This document shows positions 9,401-19,121 of a DNA stretch of 64,000 nucleotides, one piece after another (position 1 is the stretch's first letter; the number at the start of each line of letters is the position of its first letter). The translations under genes were made by a program, and so were the position numbers. The notes under the pieces were generated by a model that worked only from the letters and a program-made list of their open reading frames with translations, was not told where the DNA came from and did not search any database. The DNA is from Paenarthrobacter sp. A20 (lineage in GTDB: Bacteria > Actinomycetota > Actinomycetes > Actinomycetales > Micrococcaceae): contig NZ_JALJWH010000001.1 in assembly GCF_024168825.1 (NCBI RefSeq), positions 434,001-498,000 on the forward strand, read 5' to 3'.

Positions 9401-9964
9401 GAAAACCTGGCCATCCGGGAAGATCGACTCCAACGCGCCCTTGGTAAACCGCTTCTGCGCGATCCCCTCAATGGCCTCAAGGTCCAACGGTTTGCTGTCG
9501 ATCACATAGAAACGCCCGACACTCGACTCCGTGCCGTTCTTCGGCAAATCGAACAACGCCGACACCGTCACCTTCGTGCCGGCAGCGTTATCAAACGTCA
9601 GCGCGACGGCGGACCAGGTGGCACCCGGGCGTTGGAAGGCACTCGCCGAGCTATCCCCCACCGCCTTATCACCCACCTTGCCGCGCATGTAGGTGAACGT
9701 GGTCCTCTTGTCCTCCACAGCGCCGCCGGACCGCTGGGCTGCAGCCTCATTCGAGCGCGGACGGGCATCGAAAACACGGAGCATCGCATCAAAGAGGGTC
9801 GACTTGCCGACGCCCGAGTTGCCAGTGAGCAGGGTGCCCTTGCGGTCCACGTGCATGGTGTGGGCGCCGTGGAAGGTGCCCCAGTTGACCACCTGCACGA
9901 GCGCCAAACGCATCTGGCCGGGGTTCGTGAGCTCGCCGAGCGGGAGCATGCTTGCGATGGTCAC
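6491..9964 (-). CDS. jetC: Wadjet/MksB-like SMC ATPase JetC
   Basis: An 1157-residue SMC-type ATPase. Walker A GNSGVGKS is at 48-55. Long coiled-coil arms occupy much of the middle, followed by the ABC signature SGGERQ at 1037-1042 and Walker B VMMDEAF at 1070-1076. In Wadjet and MksBEF complexes this subunit drives DNA loop extrusion; Wadjet uses it to find and cut small circular DNA. The GTG start at 9964 overlaps the jetB stop (GTGA), and jetB overlaps jetA, so the three form one operon. The usual fourth gene jetD is not downstream: the next gene, 22 bp on, is an IclR regulator. Confidence 0.93.
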   Translation of the reverse strand: MTIASMLPLGELTNPGQMRLALVQVVNWGTFHGAHTMHVDRKGTLLTGNSGVGKSTLFDAMLRVFDARPRSNEAAAQRSGGAVEDKRTTFTYMRGKVGDKAVGDSSASAFQRPGATWSAVALTFDNAAGTKVTVSALFDLPKNGTESSVGRFYVIDSKPLDLEAIEGIAQKRFTKGALESIFPDGQVFDVHKAFAERFRRLLGINSDQALPLLRVIQAGKGLGGSVNTFFRDQVLDAPATLAAADDVVEEFSNLMSIRQRLEDVRQQRDQLAPVPGLNKEYAQALLDANRLRELAGGEFEAYKQQLAVTVHAKTLARFKELAQSKAQELAAERTVRDALAKDLRDLELDYNNRGGNAISAIEQSLENAKVGLKLRQQVEDSARKALAEAGLNLEWSAEGWDQAHEQAAARSAELKDDSEALKELRFEAFDGHATKKRELAAAQQELLSLRSRKSLLPPSSIENRAAIAAATGVPEERMPFGGELIDLDEGQDHWRPAAERALRNLATTLLVPGEHFAAVTRYLNDNTVRGALRAVDVSKPLAGGALAVEDVSDGDLLTKLSILTSGANADAGQWIRERIALDFAYPCVEDPDELAGMDKGLSLGGVVKRNRHTVEKDDRFTGRQDYVLGFDNASKLELVAARVGELENELAKAAELAQSREDSHQGMARQLEALRRVAEDERPWEQVSAAVAAEELARIEQRLTDALAAQADLEPLRANIETVREKHQSSTGAAAVLQSEYKALDHKMTTADGLLDAARLKLEQAPPSGSTVTALEPYFSGVGEVSELYELDNLANSVRNKLLDELHAAESRGQATAERLTRMFEAFVRDWGSAISADHGTSIGAAGDFESRYHAIVSDGLPAQEAEFRLFFNQRTHESFSTLLHLLDEERRSITSRILPLNGILSEVNFHEGSFLELDIKQTLPATAKQFKDAIQNALKAKHTRPSRGTAVSPTDMDDDAELTARYKSLETLVKRLGSQTPEDRRWRAEVLDVRGHLFIQCKEHREVASKSGKAGTGKAAKRKTEVFMHADTGSMSGGERQRFTAFIMAAALSYQLGIAEQGFTTYGTVMMDEAFVLASEEFAGAGIKALHEFGFQLLLAAPENVIDLSRHLGSVTEILRDKRTNRSGVLTAPVIAGPGEPGAWRSEANPVDIVLR

Positions 9965-11064
9965 TTCTGTGTCCCTTCAGCGTCGGTTGTGTCCGCAGCG
10001 GTACCGTCCGCACTTGGGTCGCCTATCGCGGCGGTACCGGACACATGCTCTGCATGCTCCCTCGTACCTCGCTTAGACGCATGCTGCCGCATGTCCCCGG
10101 CATCGCCGCTCGCTTCGGTGAGGTGCTCGCGCGAGGTAGACGACGCCGATGCCGCCCCGGGAGTGGCTTCGGGCCTGTCGGAGCCGGCAGCATCGTCCGC
10201 AGGACGAGTGCTGTCCGGCGAAGGGGCGGGGGCGGCATCGGCGTCGTCGTCCCCATCCGCGGAGGATTCAGAGGGGTCCAGGTCCAGGAGGGGTTCTGTT
10301 CCGGATTCGTCGGCTGCTACTGCTATCAGGGCCTCTATTTGGGCTGGGATGTCGCCGATGTTTTCGAAAGGGAGTGCCAGGGGAAGGGCGTTGCTGATGG
10401 TGTAGCTATCGTCCAGCGGGGTGGGGAGGATGAGCTGGCGGGCAAGGAGCTTGGTGATGGTGCGGGTGACCACGTCGGAGTCGCGCAGGGCGTCTTGCTG
10501 GCCCGCGGGAGTGTAGTTGGCCACGAGGTCCGAGATTTCCTCGCGGGTGATCGTTGGGTCCGTCTGGGCGGTGACGTGGCGGTCCAGCAGCAGGCGAAGG
10601 CGGAGCAGGACGATGGTTTCCACTCGGCTCAGGGCTCGCTGCTGGCGGAGGATGCTGGACCGGGAGCTTGCTCCGATGATGTCGGGATCGACCGGGCGGA
10701 GAACTGCGATCTTGCGGTCGTGATCGAGCTGGAGGGTGAGGAACAGCTCGGAGAGTCGGCTGCGGAGGATCAGCTGGTTGTCCAGGAGCGTGGTCCACAG
10801 TTTCTCGTCCCGGCCACCGTCGATGTACGGGCCTTTCAGGAGCTTCACCAGTGCATGCCGCACCTTCATGGGGAGCACCCCGGTGTCACCGGGGAACAGC
10901 GCCGCACCGTCCACGAACGAGTCGCGCGGTGTGACCCGGAAGGGATCCGCATGAGTGATTTCAGCAGCGGGCTCGGCCACCGGTTCGGCCGCGGCGGCCT
11001 CAACCACCTCTTCGGTGGCCTCATCCGCGTCGGTGACGTCCGTCGTCGTGATTTCCTCAGTCAT
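9961..11064 (-). CDS. jetB: Wadjet/MksE-like subunit JetB (DUF4194)
   Basis: A 367-residue kite-type subunit of the Wadjet/MksBEF SMC complex. The DUF4194 core spans about residues 45-250 ([17 protein letters not shown] through [15 protein letters not shown] to the paired [15 protein letters not shown]). It is flanked by an acidic, Ala/Glu-rich N-terminal 40 residues and an unusually long C-terminal tail of about 115 residues rich in Asp, Ala, Ser, Pro and Glu that looks disordered. The ATG at 11064 overlaps the jetA stop (ATGACTGA) and has GAGG upstream; an in-frame ATG four codons earlier is the alternative. It would bridge JetC heads and JetA. Confidence 0.9.
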   Translation of the reverse strand: MTEEITTTDVTDADEATEEVVEAAAAEPVAEPAAEITHADPFRVTPRDSFVDGAALFPGDTGVLPMKVRHALVKLLKGPYIDGGRDEKLWTTLLDNQLILRSRLSELFLTLQLDHDRKIAVLRPVDPDIIGASSRSSILRQQRALSRVETIVLLRLRLLLDRHVTAQTDPTITREEISDLVANYTPAGQQDALRDSDVVTRTITKLLARQLILPTPLDDSYTISNALPLALPFENIGDIPAQIEALIAVAADESGTEPLLDLDPSESSADGDDDADAAPAPSPDSTRPADDAAGSDRPEATPGAASASSTSREHLTEASGDAGDMRQHASKRGTREHAEHVSGTAAIGDPSADGTAADTTDAEGTQK

Positions 11065-12514
11065 CAGAATCCTCATTCAGCGTGACGACGGGCAGGTACG
11101 CCGTGCGGATGCTGCCGTCGATTTGTTCGAAGTCAATGTGTTCCCAGGCTGCCCGGTCGAAGCCAGCGCCCGATTGCAGAGCGATGGACAACAGGGTGCG
11201 GACCGTGTTGATGTGCCGTTCCTCGGCGGGCAGGTTGTCCCAGGCATCGCCCAAGGTAGCGGCACCCGCCATGGCAGCCCGCACAACAGCGGGTTTGGCT
11301 TTGCCCGTGCGGGCGGAGCGCACCCGGTCCGAGTCGCTGAAAGCGATAGGGTCCGCGAGGCGCGGAGGCGTGGCGAATTCGTCGGGGTCGAAGAGTTTGA
11401 CCATGGCCAATGACTCGAACCCGGCGTTGAACAGGACGGGCCCGCGGACCAGTCCGGGACGGTCGCGTTCGTACGGCAAGGAGCGGATCGCCTGCTCGGC
11501 CTCTGCCAGCACCTTGCGCAGGCTGACGGATTGCCGGACGTCGTCGCTTTGGATGTACGTGTTCAGGCTCTCGGAGAGTTTGCCGTAGATCCTCTGGATG
11601 TGGCTGTGCTGCGTGCGCAGTTCGGCCACCAGGTTTTTCAGCGTCTCGCGGTCCTCGTGGGAGAGGTCATCCGCGAACTGCCGGCTCAGCACCTCACCGA
11701 TCGCCGAGCGGAAGCGCAACTGCTGCTGCGGATCCTCCAGAAAGGCAGTGAAGGAGCGGAAGGTTCGCCCTTCGGGGCTCTGGCGCAGGCGCTTGTCGGC
11801 CTCCAAAACCTGGGCCATCGTAGCGCCCTTGCTCAGCGACTCCTCGATGATCTGGTTGCGGAGCTCGCCCACCAGTTCCTCGATGCGGTCACGCATCTTC
11901 TTGTAGTCCGCGGGCAGGCTGGCGGCGAGATCCAGGATGTTGCCGGCCGCTTCAACAGCTTCCTCGTCGTCCAGGAGACCGTCGAACTCCCCGGAGCTGA
12001 TGTCCTCCACCAGCTGCTGGCGCTCGTGGATTTCCTCCTCCAGGGCCTCCAGGCGCGCGCTTTGGTCCGGGTTGGTTTCGTTGGCGAGCTTCTCCACATC
12101 GCCCAGAAGTGTGCCGAGCCGCGAACCGTTCAGCGTGGAACGTTCGCTGGACAGGCTGTCCAGGAAGGCGAGCACGCGGGCCGCGGGTTCTGTGACTTCG
12201 TAGACGATGTGGCCGGACTGGTTCCTTCGCGTCAGGAACTGCTTGCGCGTCCATTCATCTCCGAACAGCTTGCCGTTCTGCTGTCCACCGAGGGTGGGAT
12301 CCTGGCGGCGGAGCTGCTCAAGGAAAGCGTCGACGTCGGCATGGAACTCTTCGAGCGGAAGCTGCGGCCGGGTGCGGGTGAAGGATGCTTGCAGCACTGC
12401 GATGACCCACGGCGCCGAACGCGTCAGGGCCCACGCTGGGCCCTTGGTCAGCTGTTCGAGGTCGCGAAGCCTCGCGCTGATGGCGTCGGCGGAGGACATG
12501 GCTGAACGGGACAA
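11057..12514 (-). CDS. jetA: Wadjet/MksF-like kleisin subunit JetA (DUF3375)
   Basis: A 485-residue DUF3375 protein, the kleisin-like subunit that closes the SMC ring in Wadjet. Early residues show the typical segment [24 protein letters not shown], then [23 protein letters not shown], and a helical middle rich in Glu/Arg. It is the first gene of jetA-jetB-jetC and overlaps jetB. A TTG start at 12514 is chosen because AAGGAG lies 5 bases before it; an ATG five codons later (12499) has no suitable ribosome site. DUF3375 assignment rests on motif and gene-order recognition and is strong. Confidence 0.92.
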   Translation of the reverse strand: MSRSAMSSADAISARLRDLEQLTKGPAWALTRSAPWVIAVLQASFTRTRPQLPLEEFHADVDAFLEQLRRQDPTLGGQQNGKLFGDEWTRKQFLTRRNQSGHIVYEVTEPAARVLAFLDSLSSERSTLNGSRLGTLLGDVEKLANETNPDQSARLEALEEEIHERQQLVEDISSGEFDGLLDDEEAVEAAGNILDLAASLPADYKKMRDRIEELVGELRNQIIEESLSKGATMAQVLEADKRLRQSPEGRTFRSFTAFLEDPQQQLRFRSAIGEVLSRQFADDLSHEDRETLKNLVAELRTQHSHIQRIYGKLSESLNTYIQSDDVRQSVSLRKVLAEAEQAIRSLPYERDRPGLVRGPVLFNAGFESLAMVKLFDPDEFATPPRLADPIAFSDSDRVRSARTGKAKPAVVRAAMAGAATLGDAWDNLPAEERHINTVRTLLSIALQSGAGFDRAAWEHIDFEQIDGSIRTAYLPVVTLNEDSDD

Positions 12515-12761
12515 CTACTCTCCTTCAGCTGCTGCGAAACCTGGCTGGCAGCGGAAACTGCCCCGTACAAGGTTAACGCAGAGCGTCAGAACCTCCCCAC
12601 CGCAACCATTTCGTAACCTACCGCGCGGTATGGTTTCGATCCCATATCAACGGAGCCGCGACGCGTTTCCGCTCTGGCCCGAAGGCACCCCCACCCCTAG
12701 TGTCAGAACATCGACGCAGCCACGCCGCGCCGACCCACGCACCGTCGCTCCGGGGGGAACC

Positions 12762-13064
12762 ATGGATTTCGATTTCACTGCGCTGGAAACAGGCACATAC
12801 GTAGTTATTGGAACGCTGCTGTTTGCTGCACTCTTGGTGGCCTTCATCGCAGCAGCAGCAATGGCAACAATCATTCTTATCGGGGCCATGGGCATGGCCT
12901 GGTACGCCGTTAAAGGCGTCCTCGGGGGCCTGGTCCACGGCATTAACTTTGCGTGGGAACGCCTTGTTCACCACGCTGGACAAGTGGAAATTCCGGCCGA
13001 ATTCCAGCCGCAGATTTCCCCTAGCACGGGTAGCTACTCGCGGGTAGCATTGAGGGACAGCTGA
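12762..13064 (+). CDS. Small membrane protein of unknown function
   Basis: A 100-residue protein not matched to a named family. Residues about 12-50 form one long or two short hydrophobic helices (VVIGTLLFAALLVAFIAAAA, then IILIGAMGMAWYAV). A short cytoplasm-like tail ending PQISPSTGSYSRVALRDS follows. The ATG at 12762 has GGGGGG just upstream, which supports translation. It lies between the divergent jet operon and the acyl-CoA dehydrogenase gene, 62 bp before the latter. No motif suggests an activity. Confidence 0.65.
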   Translation: MDFDFTALETGTYVVIGTLLFAALLVAFIAAAAMATIILIGAMGMAWYAVKGVLGGLVHGINFAWERLVHHAGQVEIPAEFQPQISPSTGSYSRVALRDS

Positions 13065-13126
13065 AGGGTTCCCACCCAAGGCGGACCCTGGCTCCATCCG
13101 GCACAACCGGCTAGAGGAGTTACCCC

Positions 13127-15091
13127 ATGACGTCCGCCACTGACAACAGCCTCGCCGCAGCAAGCGTCAATGCCACCGCAGAGGAAGCCCGCGCCGTCGC
13201 CGAAGCCGCGCGCGAAACCGAGTGGAACCGGCCCAGCTTCGCCAAGGGCCTCTACCTGGGCAGCTTCGACCTCAGCCTGATCCACCCATGGCCACAAGCG
13301 CGGGCGGACGATGTGGAGCGGGGCGAGGAGTTCATGGCCCGCTTGCTGACGTTCGCCAAAACCATGTCCGGCCGCACCATTGAAAAAGACGCCAGGATTC
13401 CGGATGAGTACCTCAAAGGGCTCGCGGACCTCGGCGTTTTCGGCATGAAAATCCCACGTGAATACGGCGGCTTGGGGTTGTCCCTGGTCTACTACGGCCG
13501 TGCGCTTGCCCTGCTGGGGTCGGTGCATCCAAGCCTCGGGGCCCTCATTTCCGCACACCAGTCCATCGGTGTCCCGGAGCCCGTGAAGGAATTCGGCACA
13601 CCCGAGCAGAAGAAGGAATACCTGCCGCGTTGCGCCGCCGGAGCCATCACTGCCTTCCTCCTGACAGAGCCCGACGTCGGCAGCGACCCAGCGCGGATGG
13701 GCGCCACTGCCGTACTGTCGGACGACGGCGGTTCTTACGTTCTGGACGGCGTGAAACTTTGGACCACCAACGGCGTGATCGCTGAGCTCGTGGTGGTCAT
13801 GGCCAGGGTTCCCGCACATACCGACGTTGACGGGACCGAGCACAAGGGCGGAATCTCCGCGTTCGTGGTGGAGATGGACTCCCCCGGCATCACCGTGGAG
13901 AACCGCAACGCCTTCATGGGCCTGCGCGGGATTGAAAACGGCGTGACCCGTTTCCACCAGGTGCGGGTACCTGTTGCCAACCGGCTCGGCCGCGAGGGCC
14001 AAGGACTCAAGATCGCCCTCACCACCCTTAATACCGGCCGGCTTTCCATTCCCGGTCTCTGCGTTGCCGCTGGGAAGTGGAGCCTGAAGATTTCCCGCGA
14101 ATGGTCCAACGCCCGGACCCAATGGGGTCGACCGGTAGGCAAGCACGAAGCCGTGGGAAAGAAGATCGCCTTCATCGCCGCGACGACTTTTGCCCTGGAG
14201 GCCGTGTTTGAACTATCCGCCGAGATGGCCGACGCGGGCCAAAAGGACGTTCGCATCGAAGCGGCTCTTGCCAAGTTGTGGTCTACGGAGTTGAGCTGCC
14301 GGATCGCCGATGAGCTTGTCCAGATCCGTGGCGGCCGTGGGTTCGAAACCGCAGAGTCCCTTGAAGCCCGCGGCGAACGCGCCGTCCCGGCCGAGCAACT
14401 GCTCCGGGACCTCCGTATCAACCGGATCTTTGAAGGTTCCAGCGAGATCATGAAACTCCTGATCGCCCGCGAGGCAGTGGACGCGCACCTTGCCGCTGCG
14501 GGCGACCTCGCCTCAGCGGACGCGAGCTTGCAGGACAAGGCGAGGGCCGCCGTCGGGGCCTCTGGCTTCTATGCCAAATGGCTGCCGAAGCTTGTGGCCG
14601 GAGCCGGGATGGATCCCCGGTCCTACGCGGAGTTCGGGCGTCTGGCCAAGCAGCTGCGGTTCGTTGAGAGGTCCTCGCGGCGGCTTGCCCGGCAGACCTT
14701 CTACGGCATGGGCAGGTGGCAGGCAAAGCTGGAATATAAGCAGGCGTTCCTGGGCAGGATCGTGGATATCGGCGCCGAACTGTTCGCCATGGCGGCCTGC
14801 TGCTCCCGGGCCGAAATGCTACTCCGCAAGCACCCGGAGCAAGGTGCCGCCGCCTTTGAGCTGGCCGAAGCATTCTGCGAGCAGGCGCGCGTGCGGGTGG
14901 ACGAATACTTCGACCAGTTGTGGAGAAACACGGACGACGTCGATCATGACCTGTCACGCAAGGTCCTCACCGGCGACTACGCGTGGTTGGAGGCCGGGGT
15001 CCTGGACCAGTCCGAGGGAACCGGGCCGTGGATCGGCGATGCTGCCCCGGGCGCGTCAACCAAGGAAAACCTGCACCGCAAGTATCGGTGA
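13127..15091 (+). CDS. Acyl-CoA dehydrogenase (long, VLCAD-like)
   Basis: A 654-residue flavoenzyme for the first oxidation step of acyl-CoA breakdown. The three standard domains are visible: N-terminal helical (about 60-170), beta (TAFLLTEPDVGSDPARM near 180) and C-terminal helical with GRLSIPGLCVAAGKWSLK and the AQWGRP-like TQWGRPVGKH. The catalytic base is probably Glu436 in RIFEGSSEIMK. About 180 extra residues after the core form a further helical domain, as in very-long-chain or FadE-like enzymes. It stands alone without other beta-oxidation genes. Chain-length preference is inferred from size. Confidence 0.92.
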   Translation: MTSATDNSLAAASVNATAEEARAVAEAARETEWNRPSFAKGLYLGSFDLSLIHPWPQARADDVERGEEFMARLLTFAKTMSGRTIEKDARIPDEYLKGLADLGVFGMKIPREYGGLGLSLVYYGRALALLGSVHPSLGALISAHQSIGVPEPVKEFGTPEQKKEYLPRCAAGAITAFLLTEPDVGSDPARMGATAVLSDDGGSYVLDGVKLWTTNGVIAELVVVMARVPAHTDVDGTEHKGGISAFVVEMDSPGITVENRNAFMGLRGIENGVTRFHQVRVPVANRLGREGQGLKIALTTLNTGRLSIPGLCVAAGKWSLKISREWSNARTQWGRPVGKHEAVGKKIAFIAATTFALEAVFELSAEMADAGQKDVRIEAALAKLWSTELSCRIADELVQIRGGRGFETAESLEARGERAVPAEQLLRDLRINRIFEGSSEIMKLLIAREAVDAHLAAAGDLASADASLQDKARAAVGASGFYAKWLPKLVAGAGMDPRSYAEFGRLAKQLRFVERSSRRLARQTFYGMGRWQAKLEYKQAFLGRIVDIGAELFAMAACCSRAEMLLRKHPEQGAAAFELAEAFCEQARVRVDEYFDQLWRNTDDVDHDLSRKVLTGDYAWLEAGVLDQSEGTGPWIGDAAPGASTKENLHRKYR

Positions 15092-15095
15092 GGCG

Positions 15096-15500
15096 CTAGC
15101 GAACGTCCCCGTCGACGTAAAACCAGCGTTTGCCTTCCCGAACAAAACGGCTGGCTTCGCGCTGGACGCCGCGTTCGCCGTCGAGCCTGTAGTGTGCGGC
15201 GAATTCCACGGTGCCCGTCGTGTCCAAAGGTCCGCCGTTGGCGGTGCCGACGATGTCCAACCGGCGCCACTGCATGTCCGGATCGAGATCCATGGATTTC
15301 GGTCGCGTTGAGGCGTGCCAGGTGCGCAGGAGGTAGTCGGGGGCCAGGACAACGAAGGCCGAATACCGGGAGCGCATCAATTGCTCCGCAGTGGGCGCGT
15401 CGGCGTCGCCGCGGTGGAAGCGTGCGCAGCAATCGTCATACTGCTCCCCGGAGAGGCAGGGGCACATGCCGTTGCGGAGTCGGGCAGGTTCAGGGGTCAC
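15096..15500 (-). CDS. YchJ family protein (SEC-C metal-binding motif)
   Basis: A protein of about 134 residues with the zinc-binding SEC-C motif CPCLSGEQYDDCC near the N-terminus, followed by the YchJ domain (MRSRYSAFVVLAPDYLLRTWH and later FVREGKRWFYVDGDV). The family is widespread and of unclear function. The start is uncertain: a GTG at 15500 gives the usual family length, an ATG at 15467 would begin right at the motif, and the frame stays open to 15551. It is convergent with the acyl-CoA dehydrogenase gene, with 4 bp between stops. Confidence 0.85.
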   Translation of the reverse strand: MTPEPARLRNGMCPCLSGEQYDDCCARFHRGDADAPTAEQLMRSRYSAFVVLAPDYLLRTWHASTRPKSMDLDPDMQWRRLDIVGTANGGPLDTTGTVEFAAHYRLDGERGVQREASRFVREGKRWFYVDGDVR

Positions 15501-15686
15501 GAGTTCCCAATCTAAGGCTGTAAATGAGAGCTGGGCAACATATTTTCCCACGCCATATAACAGCTTTGAAACAACCCCGCCAGAGTAGGGGGCGGGGCGT
15601 GATTCCGTTGGTGCTGGACCTTAGGCTAGATACGCAAGCTGGGTGGGCAATGCGCGCATCACAAAACGACAGCCAGGGGAGGCTAC

Positions 15687-16580
15687 GTGGAGGATCCGAC
15701 AACACTCGCCATCAACCTGACGTATTTGGGAACACTGGGGCTCGCCGTCCTGATGTTCCTGGGTCTCGGGTTGATCATCATCATCACCCTGGTGGTGGCT
15801 GGAGTTGGGCGACTGCTGTCGATTGTCCTCCTGGCGATGGTGGGAATCTTCCCCAAGAAGGAAACCACTCCCATCGTCCAGTTGCCCCCGCGTCCCGCCC
15901 GCGTTCCAGTCCCGGTAACGGGCGACGTCGAGTCTGTCGATTCTCCGCTGGATGACCTCGCCTACCTCGAAACGGGATCCACCGCGCAGGTGCAGGCTGC
16001 GACAACTGTCGCACCGGCTTCAGCCCCGGCCAAGGAGCCTGCTGCCACGCCATCGACGCCCGCGGCACCCAAGCGAGACCTCCTTGGAGACGTTCGACGG
16101 CGGCTCTCGGGTACGGCGGCCGCACTCAAGGAAGGCGCCTGGAAGTCCAAGGTTGACCCCCGAAAACTGCCCAAACCGGCAGAGGTCAAGTCAGTGGTGG
16201 GAAACCAGACCGCGCATCATCCAATCGTTGTGGCAGCAACCAAGGAACCCCCTGTCCTGTCCAAGGACTGGGCCGAAGCGGTTGCCAAAGCAGACGAACG
16301 GGCAGCCGCCCGCGCAAAGTCCGAGCAACCGCCCGCCATCAAGGTCACAGTCCGCGACCTTGACGAGCCCACTCCCTCCTCCAACGGGAAAACGCCCGGA
16401 CCGAAGCGGCCGGATGCCCCGGCCAAGAAGCCTGACGGCGGTCCCGCCAAGCCAACCGATGCCAAGACCCCGGTTCAAGGCAACGACGCACGGAAATCGG
16501 GCCCGAACACTTCCAAGAATGGGAAGTCTCCGAGCCCGATCCGAAAAGGGTCCCTCAGCAGCGCCAGCCGCAACTCCTAG
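15687..16580 (+). CDS. Membrane-anchored Pro/Lys/Ala-rich protein, function unknown
   Basis: A 297-residue protein with two adjacent N-terminal membrane helices (residues about 10-55: LGLAVLMFLGLGLIIIITLV, then LLSIVLLAMVGIF). After these comes about 240 residues of low-complexity sequence rich in Pro, Ala, Lys and Thr, which is probably disordered and cytoplasmic. The GTG at 15687 has an excellent ribosome site, GGGGAGG, 6 bases upstream. No enzymatic motif is visible. Its end overlaps the end of the convergent membrane-protein gene by 4 bp. Confidence 0.75.
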   Translation: MEDPTTLAINLTYLGTLGLAVLMFLGLGLIIIITLVVAGVGRLLSIVLLAMVGIFPKKETTPIVQLPPRPARVPVPVTGDVESVDSPLDDLAYLETGSTAQVQAATTVAPASAPAKEPAATPSTPAAPKRDLLGDVRRRLSGTAAALKEGAWKSKVDPRKLPKPAEVKSVVGNQTAHHPIVVAATKEPPVLSKDWAEAVAKADERAAARAKSEQPPAIKVTVRDLDEPTPSSNGKTPGPKRPDAPAKKPDGGPAKPTDAKTPVQGNDARKSGPNTSKNGKSPSPIRKGSLSSASRNS

Positions 16581-17092
16581 GCGGGCTTCTGGGCGGTGCG
16601 TGGTCGGGCCCTCCCCTGGAGCGCCCACCTGTCAGCAACCCAAGCACCCATCGCAGCGCCGAGGACGAGTCCGGGTAGCCACACAATCACATGACCTATC
16701 CACATCCCAGTCGTGAAAATGTTCACCATGATATCGGCGGAGTTTACTGACCCACGGGGCGAATCGCCGTCGAGCATGAACACACCGTGGCGGTCCATCC
16801 AGACTGCTCCCTCAACTGCGAGCACAGCCAACAGGGCAACAGTGCTGGACAAGAAGGCGAAGGATCCGGTCATGAGCCCAACGCGGAATGAGCCAGCCAG
16901 GAAGGCTGCTGTTACAGCGGCAAGAAAGATGATGACGGCCGGCACGGGAACAGTCACCAAGAGGACTCCGGGACCGCCGTCGCCCAGTTGAAACCGCGAG
17001 GTTACGAACACAATCGCAGCGACCAAAACGCCGGCGCCCAGCGGCAAGGTCACGGCCAAACTCCAGGCGGCGGGCCGAGGATTGCTCTCCAT
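16577..17092 (-). CDS. Integral membrane protein, function unknown
   Basis: A 171-residue protein with four predicted membrane spans, for example LAVTLPLGAGVLVAAIVFV, VPVPAVIIFLAAVTAAFLAG, FLSSTVALLAVLAVEGAVW and MWIGHVIVWLPGLVLGAAMG. The C-terminus is short and basic. No family was recognised. It lies alone on the minus strand between two unrelated genes, so context gives no clue to function. Confidence 0.72.
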   Translation of the reverse strand: MESNPRPAAWSLAVTLPLGAGVLVAAIVFVTSRFQLGDGGPGVLLVTVPVPAVIIFLAAVTAAFLAGSFRVGLMTGSFAFLSSTVALLAVLAVEGAVWMDRHGVFMLDGDSPRGSVNSADIMVNIFTTGMWIGHVIVWLPGLVLGAAMGAWVADRWALQGRARPRTAQKPA

Positions 17093-17156
17093 AAAACAAC
17101 TCTAGGTACGGAGCCTCCGGGTGGCCAGAGTATCCGCCGGGGCTTTGTGGGAACGG

Positions 17157-17648
17157 CTACGCGGCCAACTGCCGGAACGACGCGCCGTGGTAGATGAGCG
17201 GCTTGGATTCGAGGTTGATGGTGGTCGCTTTGACCTCCAGGACCACGATCGCGTGGTCCCCTGCAGGCGTCTCCGAGACAACTTCGCATTCAAAGCCCAG
17301 CACGGCGCCATCGATCAGGACCGCGCCTGAGTCGCTGACGCTCGTGTCCAGCCCCGCGAACCGGTCCCTCGTTTTGGAGGCCAGCTGCAGCGCGGCACCT
17401 TCCTGGCCCTCGGCAAGGACCGAGACACCCAATCGTTGAGCCTGGCGGAGCTTCGGCCAGGTGGTGGAGGAGTTCTGCACGGCGAACATCACCAACGGCG
17501 GTTCCAATGAAACGCCCACTGTGAAGGACGATGCCACCAAAGCTTCCGGCGTGAAATCCACCATCGCGCTGAACGCTGCGACTCCGGACGGGAACTGCGC
17601 AAATGCAGCCTTGATGGCTGCCGTTTCTTCCACTGTGGTCTGTGTCAT
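17157..17648 (-). CDS. Flavin reductase-like, FMN-binding protein
   Basis: A 163-residue member of the flavin reductase-like (HpaC/DIM6-NTAB) family, which reduces free flavin or serves as the small component of two-component monooxygenases. Typical features are FPSGVAAFSAMVDFTPEALVAS at the start, SLEPPLVMFAVQNSSTTW, and DHAIVVLEV with the closing IYHGASFRQL. The ATG at 17648 follows AGGGGACAGC; the frame stays open upstream but that part has no family similarity. No oxygenase component is adjacent, and the neighbour is a divergent aldo/keto reductase. The partner is unknown. Confidence 0.88.
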   Translation of the reverse strand: MTQTTVEETAAIKAAFAQFPSGVAAFSAMVDFTPEALVASSFTVGVSLEPPLVMFAVQNSSTTWPKLRQAQRLGVSVLAEGQEGAALQLASKTRDRFAGLDTSVSDSGAVLIDGAVLGFECEVVSETPAGDHAIVVLEVKATTINLESKPLIYHGASFRQLAA

Positions 17649-17922
17649 TCCGCTGTCCCCTTCGTGCGTTGCTTGAGTTCCTTTCCCATAATTCACCTGC
17701 ATTCGGGAACGGCAATATTTGTTGATCCGGAAGACATTTGTGTTGCCGTGTGTCAAGAAATGTCGCGAAGTAAGGCCTCCTCCATTACCTCCCAAGACGA
17801 AAAGCCAAGAAGTTCTACCGCTTGCGTTCATGCCTCCGGCGGCCGTGTGTAGCCTCGATTGAACATCCAGGCCACCGACTCAGGCCTGGACCCCCAGCAC
17901 TGTCCCACCACAGGAAGCCGAC

Positions 17923-18957
17923 ATGAGCCTCAACGAGCTACGAACGCTTGGACGCACTGGCGCCCTGATCAGCCCCCTCACGCTGGGCACCCTCAATTTC
18001 GGCACCGGCGCCGCACCCACGGGGCCCGCCGAGAGCATCCGCATCATCAAAGCAGCGCTCGACGCCGGTATCACCAGCGTGGACACCGCGGACATCTACT
18101 CCCAGGGCGAGGCCGAGACCGTGGTTGGCCAGGCTATCCACGGCCGGCGCGATGACGTTTTCCTCGCCACCAAGTTCCACGGCCAAATGGGTTCCAACCC
18201 GGCGCACGCCGGCAATTCCCGCCGGTGGATCGTCCGGGCTGTGGAGGACAGCTTGCGGCGCCTGAACACAGACCGGATCGACCTCTACCAGGCGCACCGT
18301 CCGGACTACAACACCGATCTTCTTGAGACCATCACCGCCCTGAACGATCTCATCCGGCAGGGCAAGATCCTGTACTACGGCACGTCCGTGTTCAGCCCGG
18401 CCCAGCTTGTTGAGGCGCAGTGGATCGCCAACACCAACCACCTGACCCCGCCGGTAGTTGACCAGGTACCTTATTCCCTTCTGGTGCGCGCCAACGAACG
18501 CGACGTTTTCCCCATCACCCAGCAGTACGGCGTCGGGGTTCTGAGTTACGGACCGCTCGACGGCGGGTGGCTGGCCGGTGGCTACCGCGTCGGCGCCGGC
18601 CAGCCTGAAAGCTCTCGATCGGCTGCCGTTCCGGGGCGTTTCGATGTCAACGCGCCCTTCAACCAGGGCAAGCTGCACGCGGTCGACGCCTTGTCACAGT
18701 TGGCGGCCCGCCACGGGTTGACCCTCATTCAGCTGGCTGTGGGCTTCGCCCTGAACCACCCGGCGGTGACCAGCGTGGTCATCGGGCCACGCACCGAAGA
18801 CCACCTGACTGACTACCTGAAGGCCGCAGACGTGGTGCTGAGCGAGGCCATCCTCGACGAAATCGACGACATCGTTGCCCCGGCTGTGAACTTCCTCGAG
18901 CGCGACGCCGGCACCGTGGCACCCCACCTTGAGTACCCGGAATTACGACGCCGGTAG
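17923..18957 (+). CDS. Aldo/keto reductase
   Basis: A 344-residue NAD(P)H-dependent oxidoreductase with a TIM-barrel fold. The catalytic set is visible: Asp and Tyr in VDTADIYSQGEAE, Lys in FLATKFHG and His in LYQAHRPD. The C-terminal cofactor segment TSVVIGPRTEDHLTDYLKA is also typical. The ATG at 17923 has AGGAAG upstream. It is transcribed alone, divergent from the flavin reductase gene by about 275 bp. The substrate is unknown. Confidence 0.93.
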   Translation: MSLNELRTLGRTGALISPLTLGTLNFGTGAAPTGPAESIRIIKAALDAGITSVDTADIYSQGEAETVVGQAIHGRRDDVFLATKFHGQMGSNPAHAGNSRRWIVRAVEDSLRRLNTDRIDLYQAHRPDYNTDLLETITALNDLIRQGKILYYGTSVFSPAQLVEAQWIANTNHLTPPVVDQVPYSLLVRANERDVFPITQQYGVGVLSYGPLDGGWLAGGYRVGAGQPESSRSAAVPGRFDVNAPFNQGKLHAVDALSQLAARHGLTLIQLAVGFALNHPAVTSVVIGPRTEDHLTDYLKAADVVLSEAILDEIDDIVAPAVNFLERDAGTVAPHLEYPELRRR

Positions 18958-19121
18958 TCGCCTTCCGTTGTGAGGCCCGGTTTGCGCGTTACGTGCTTCC
19001 GTGAGGGCGCAGAGCAGGCCTCACAACGAGCTATTGACGCAGGTTCGCCCGTGGCGTGATCCTTGTCCTAAGTGCTGCGGCACTCCGCAGCGATTAGCTT
19101 CCAGTAGAACGCCGCCGTCCC

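Noticed and set aside
8420..10405. A 661-codon open frame on the plus strand
   Set aside because: It lies antisense to jetC/jetB, has no family features or ribosome site, and reflects high-GC codon bias on the opposite strand.
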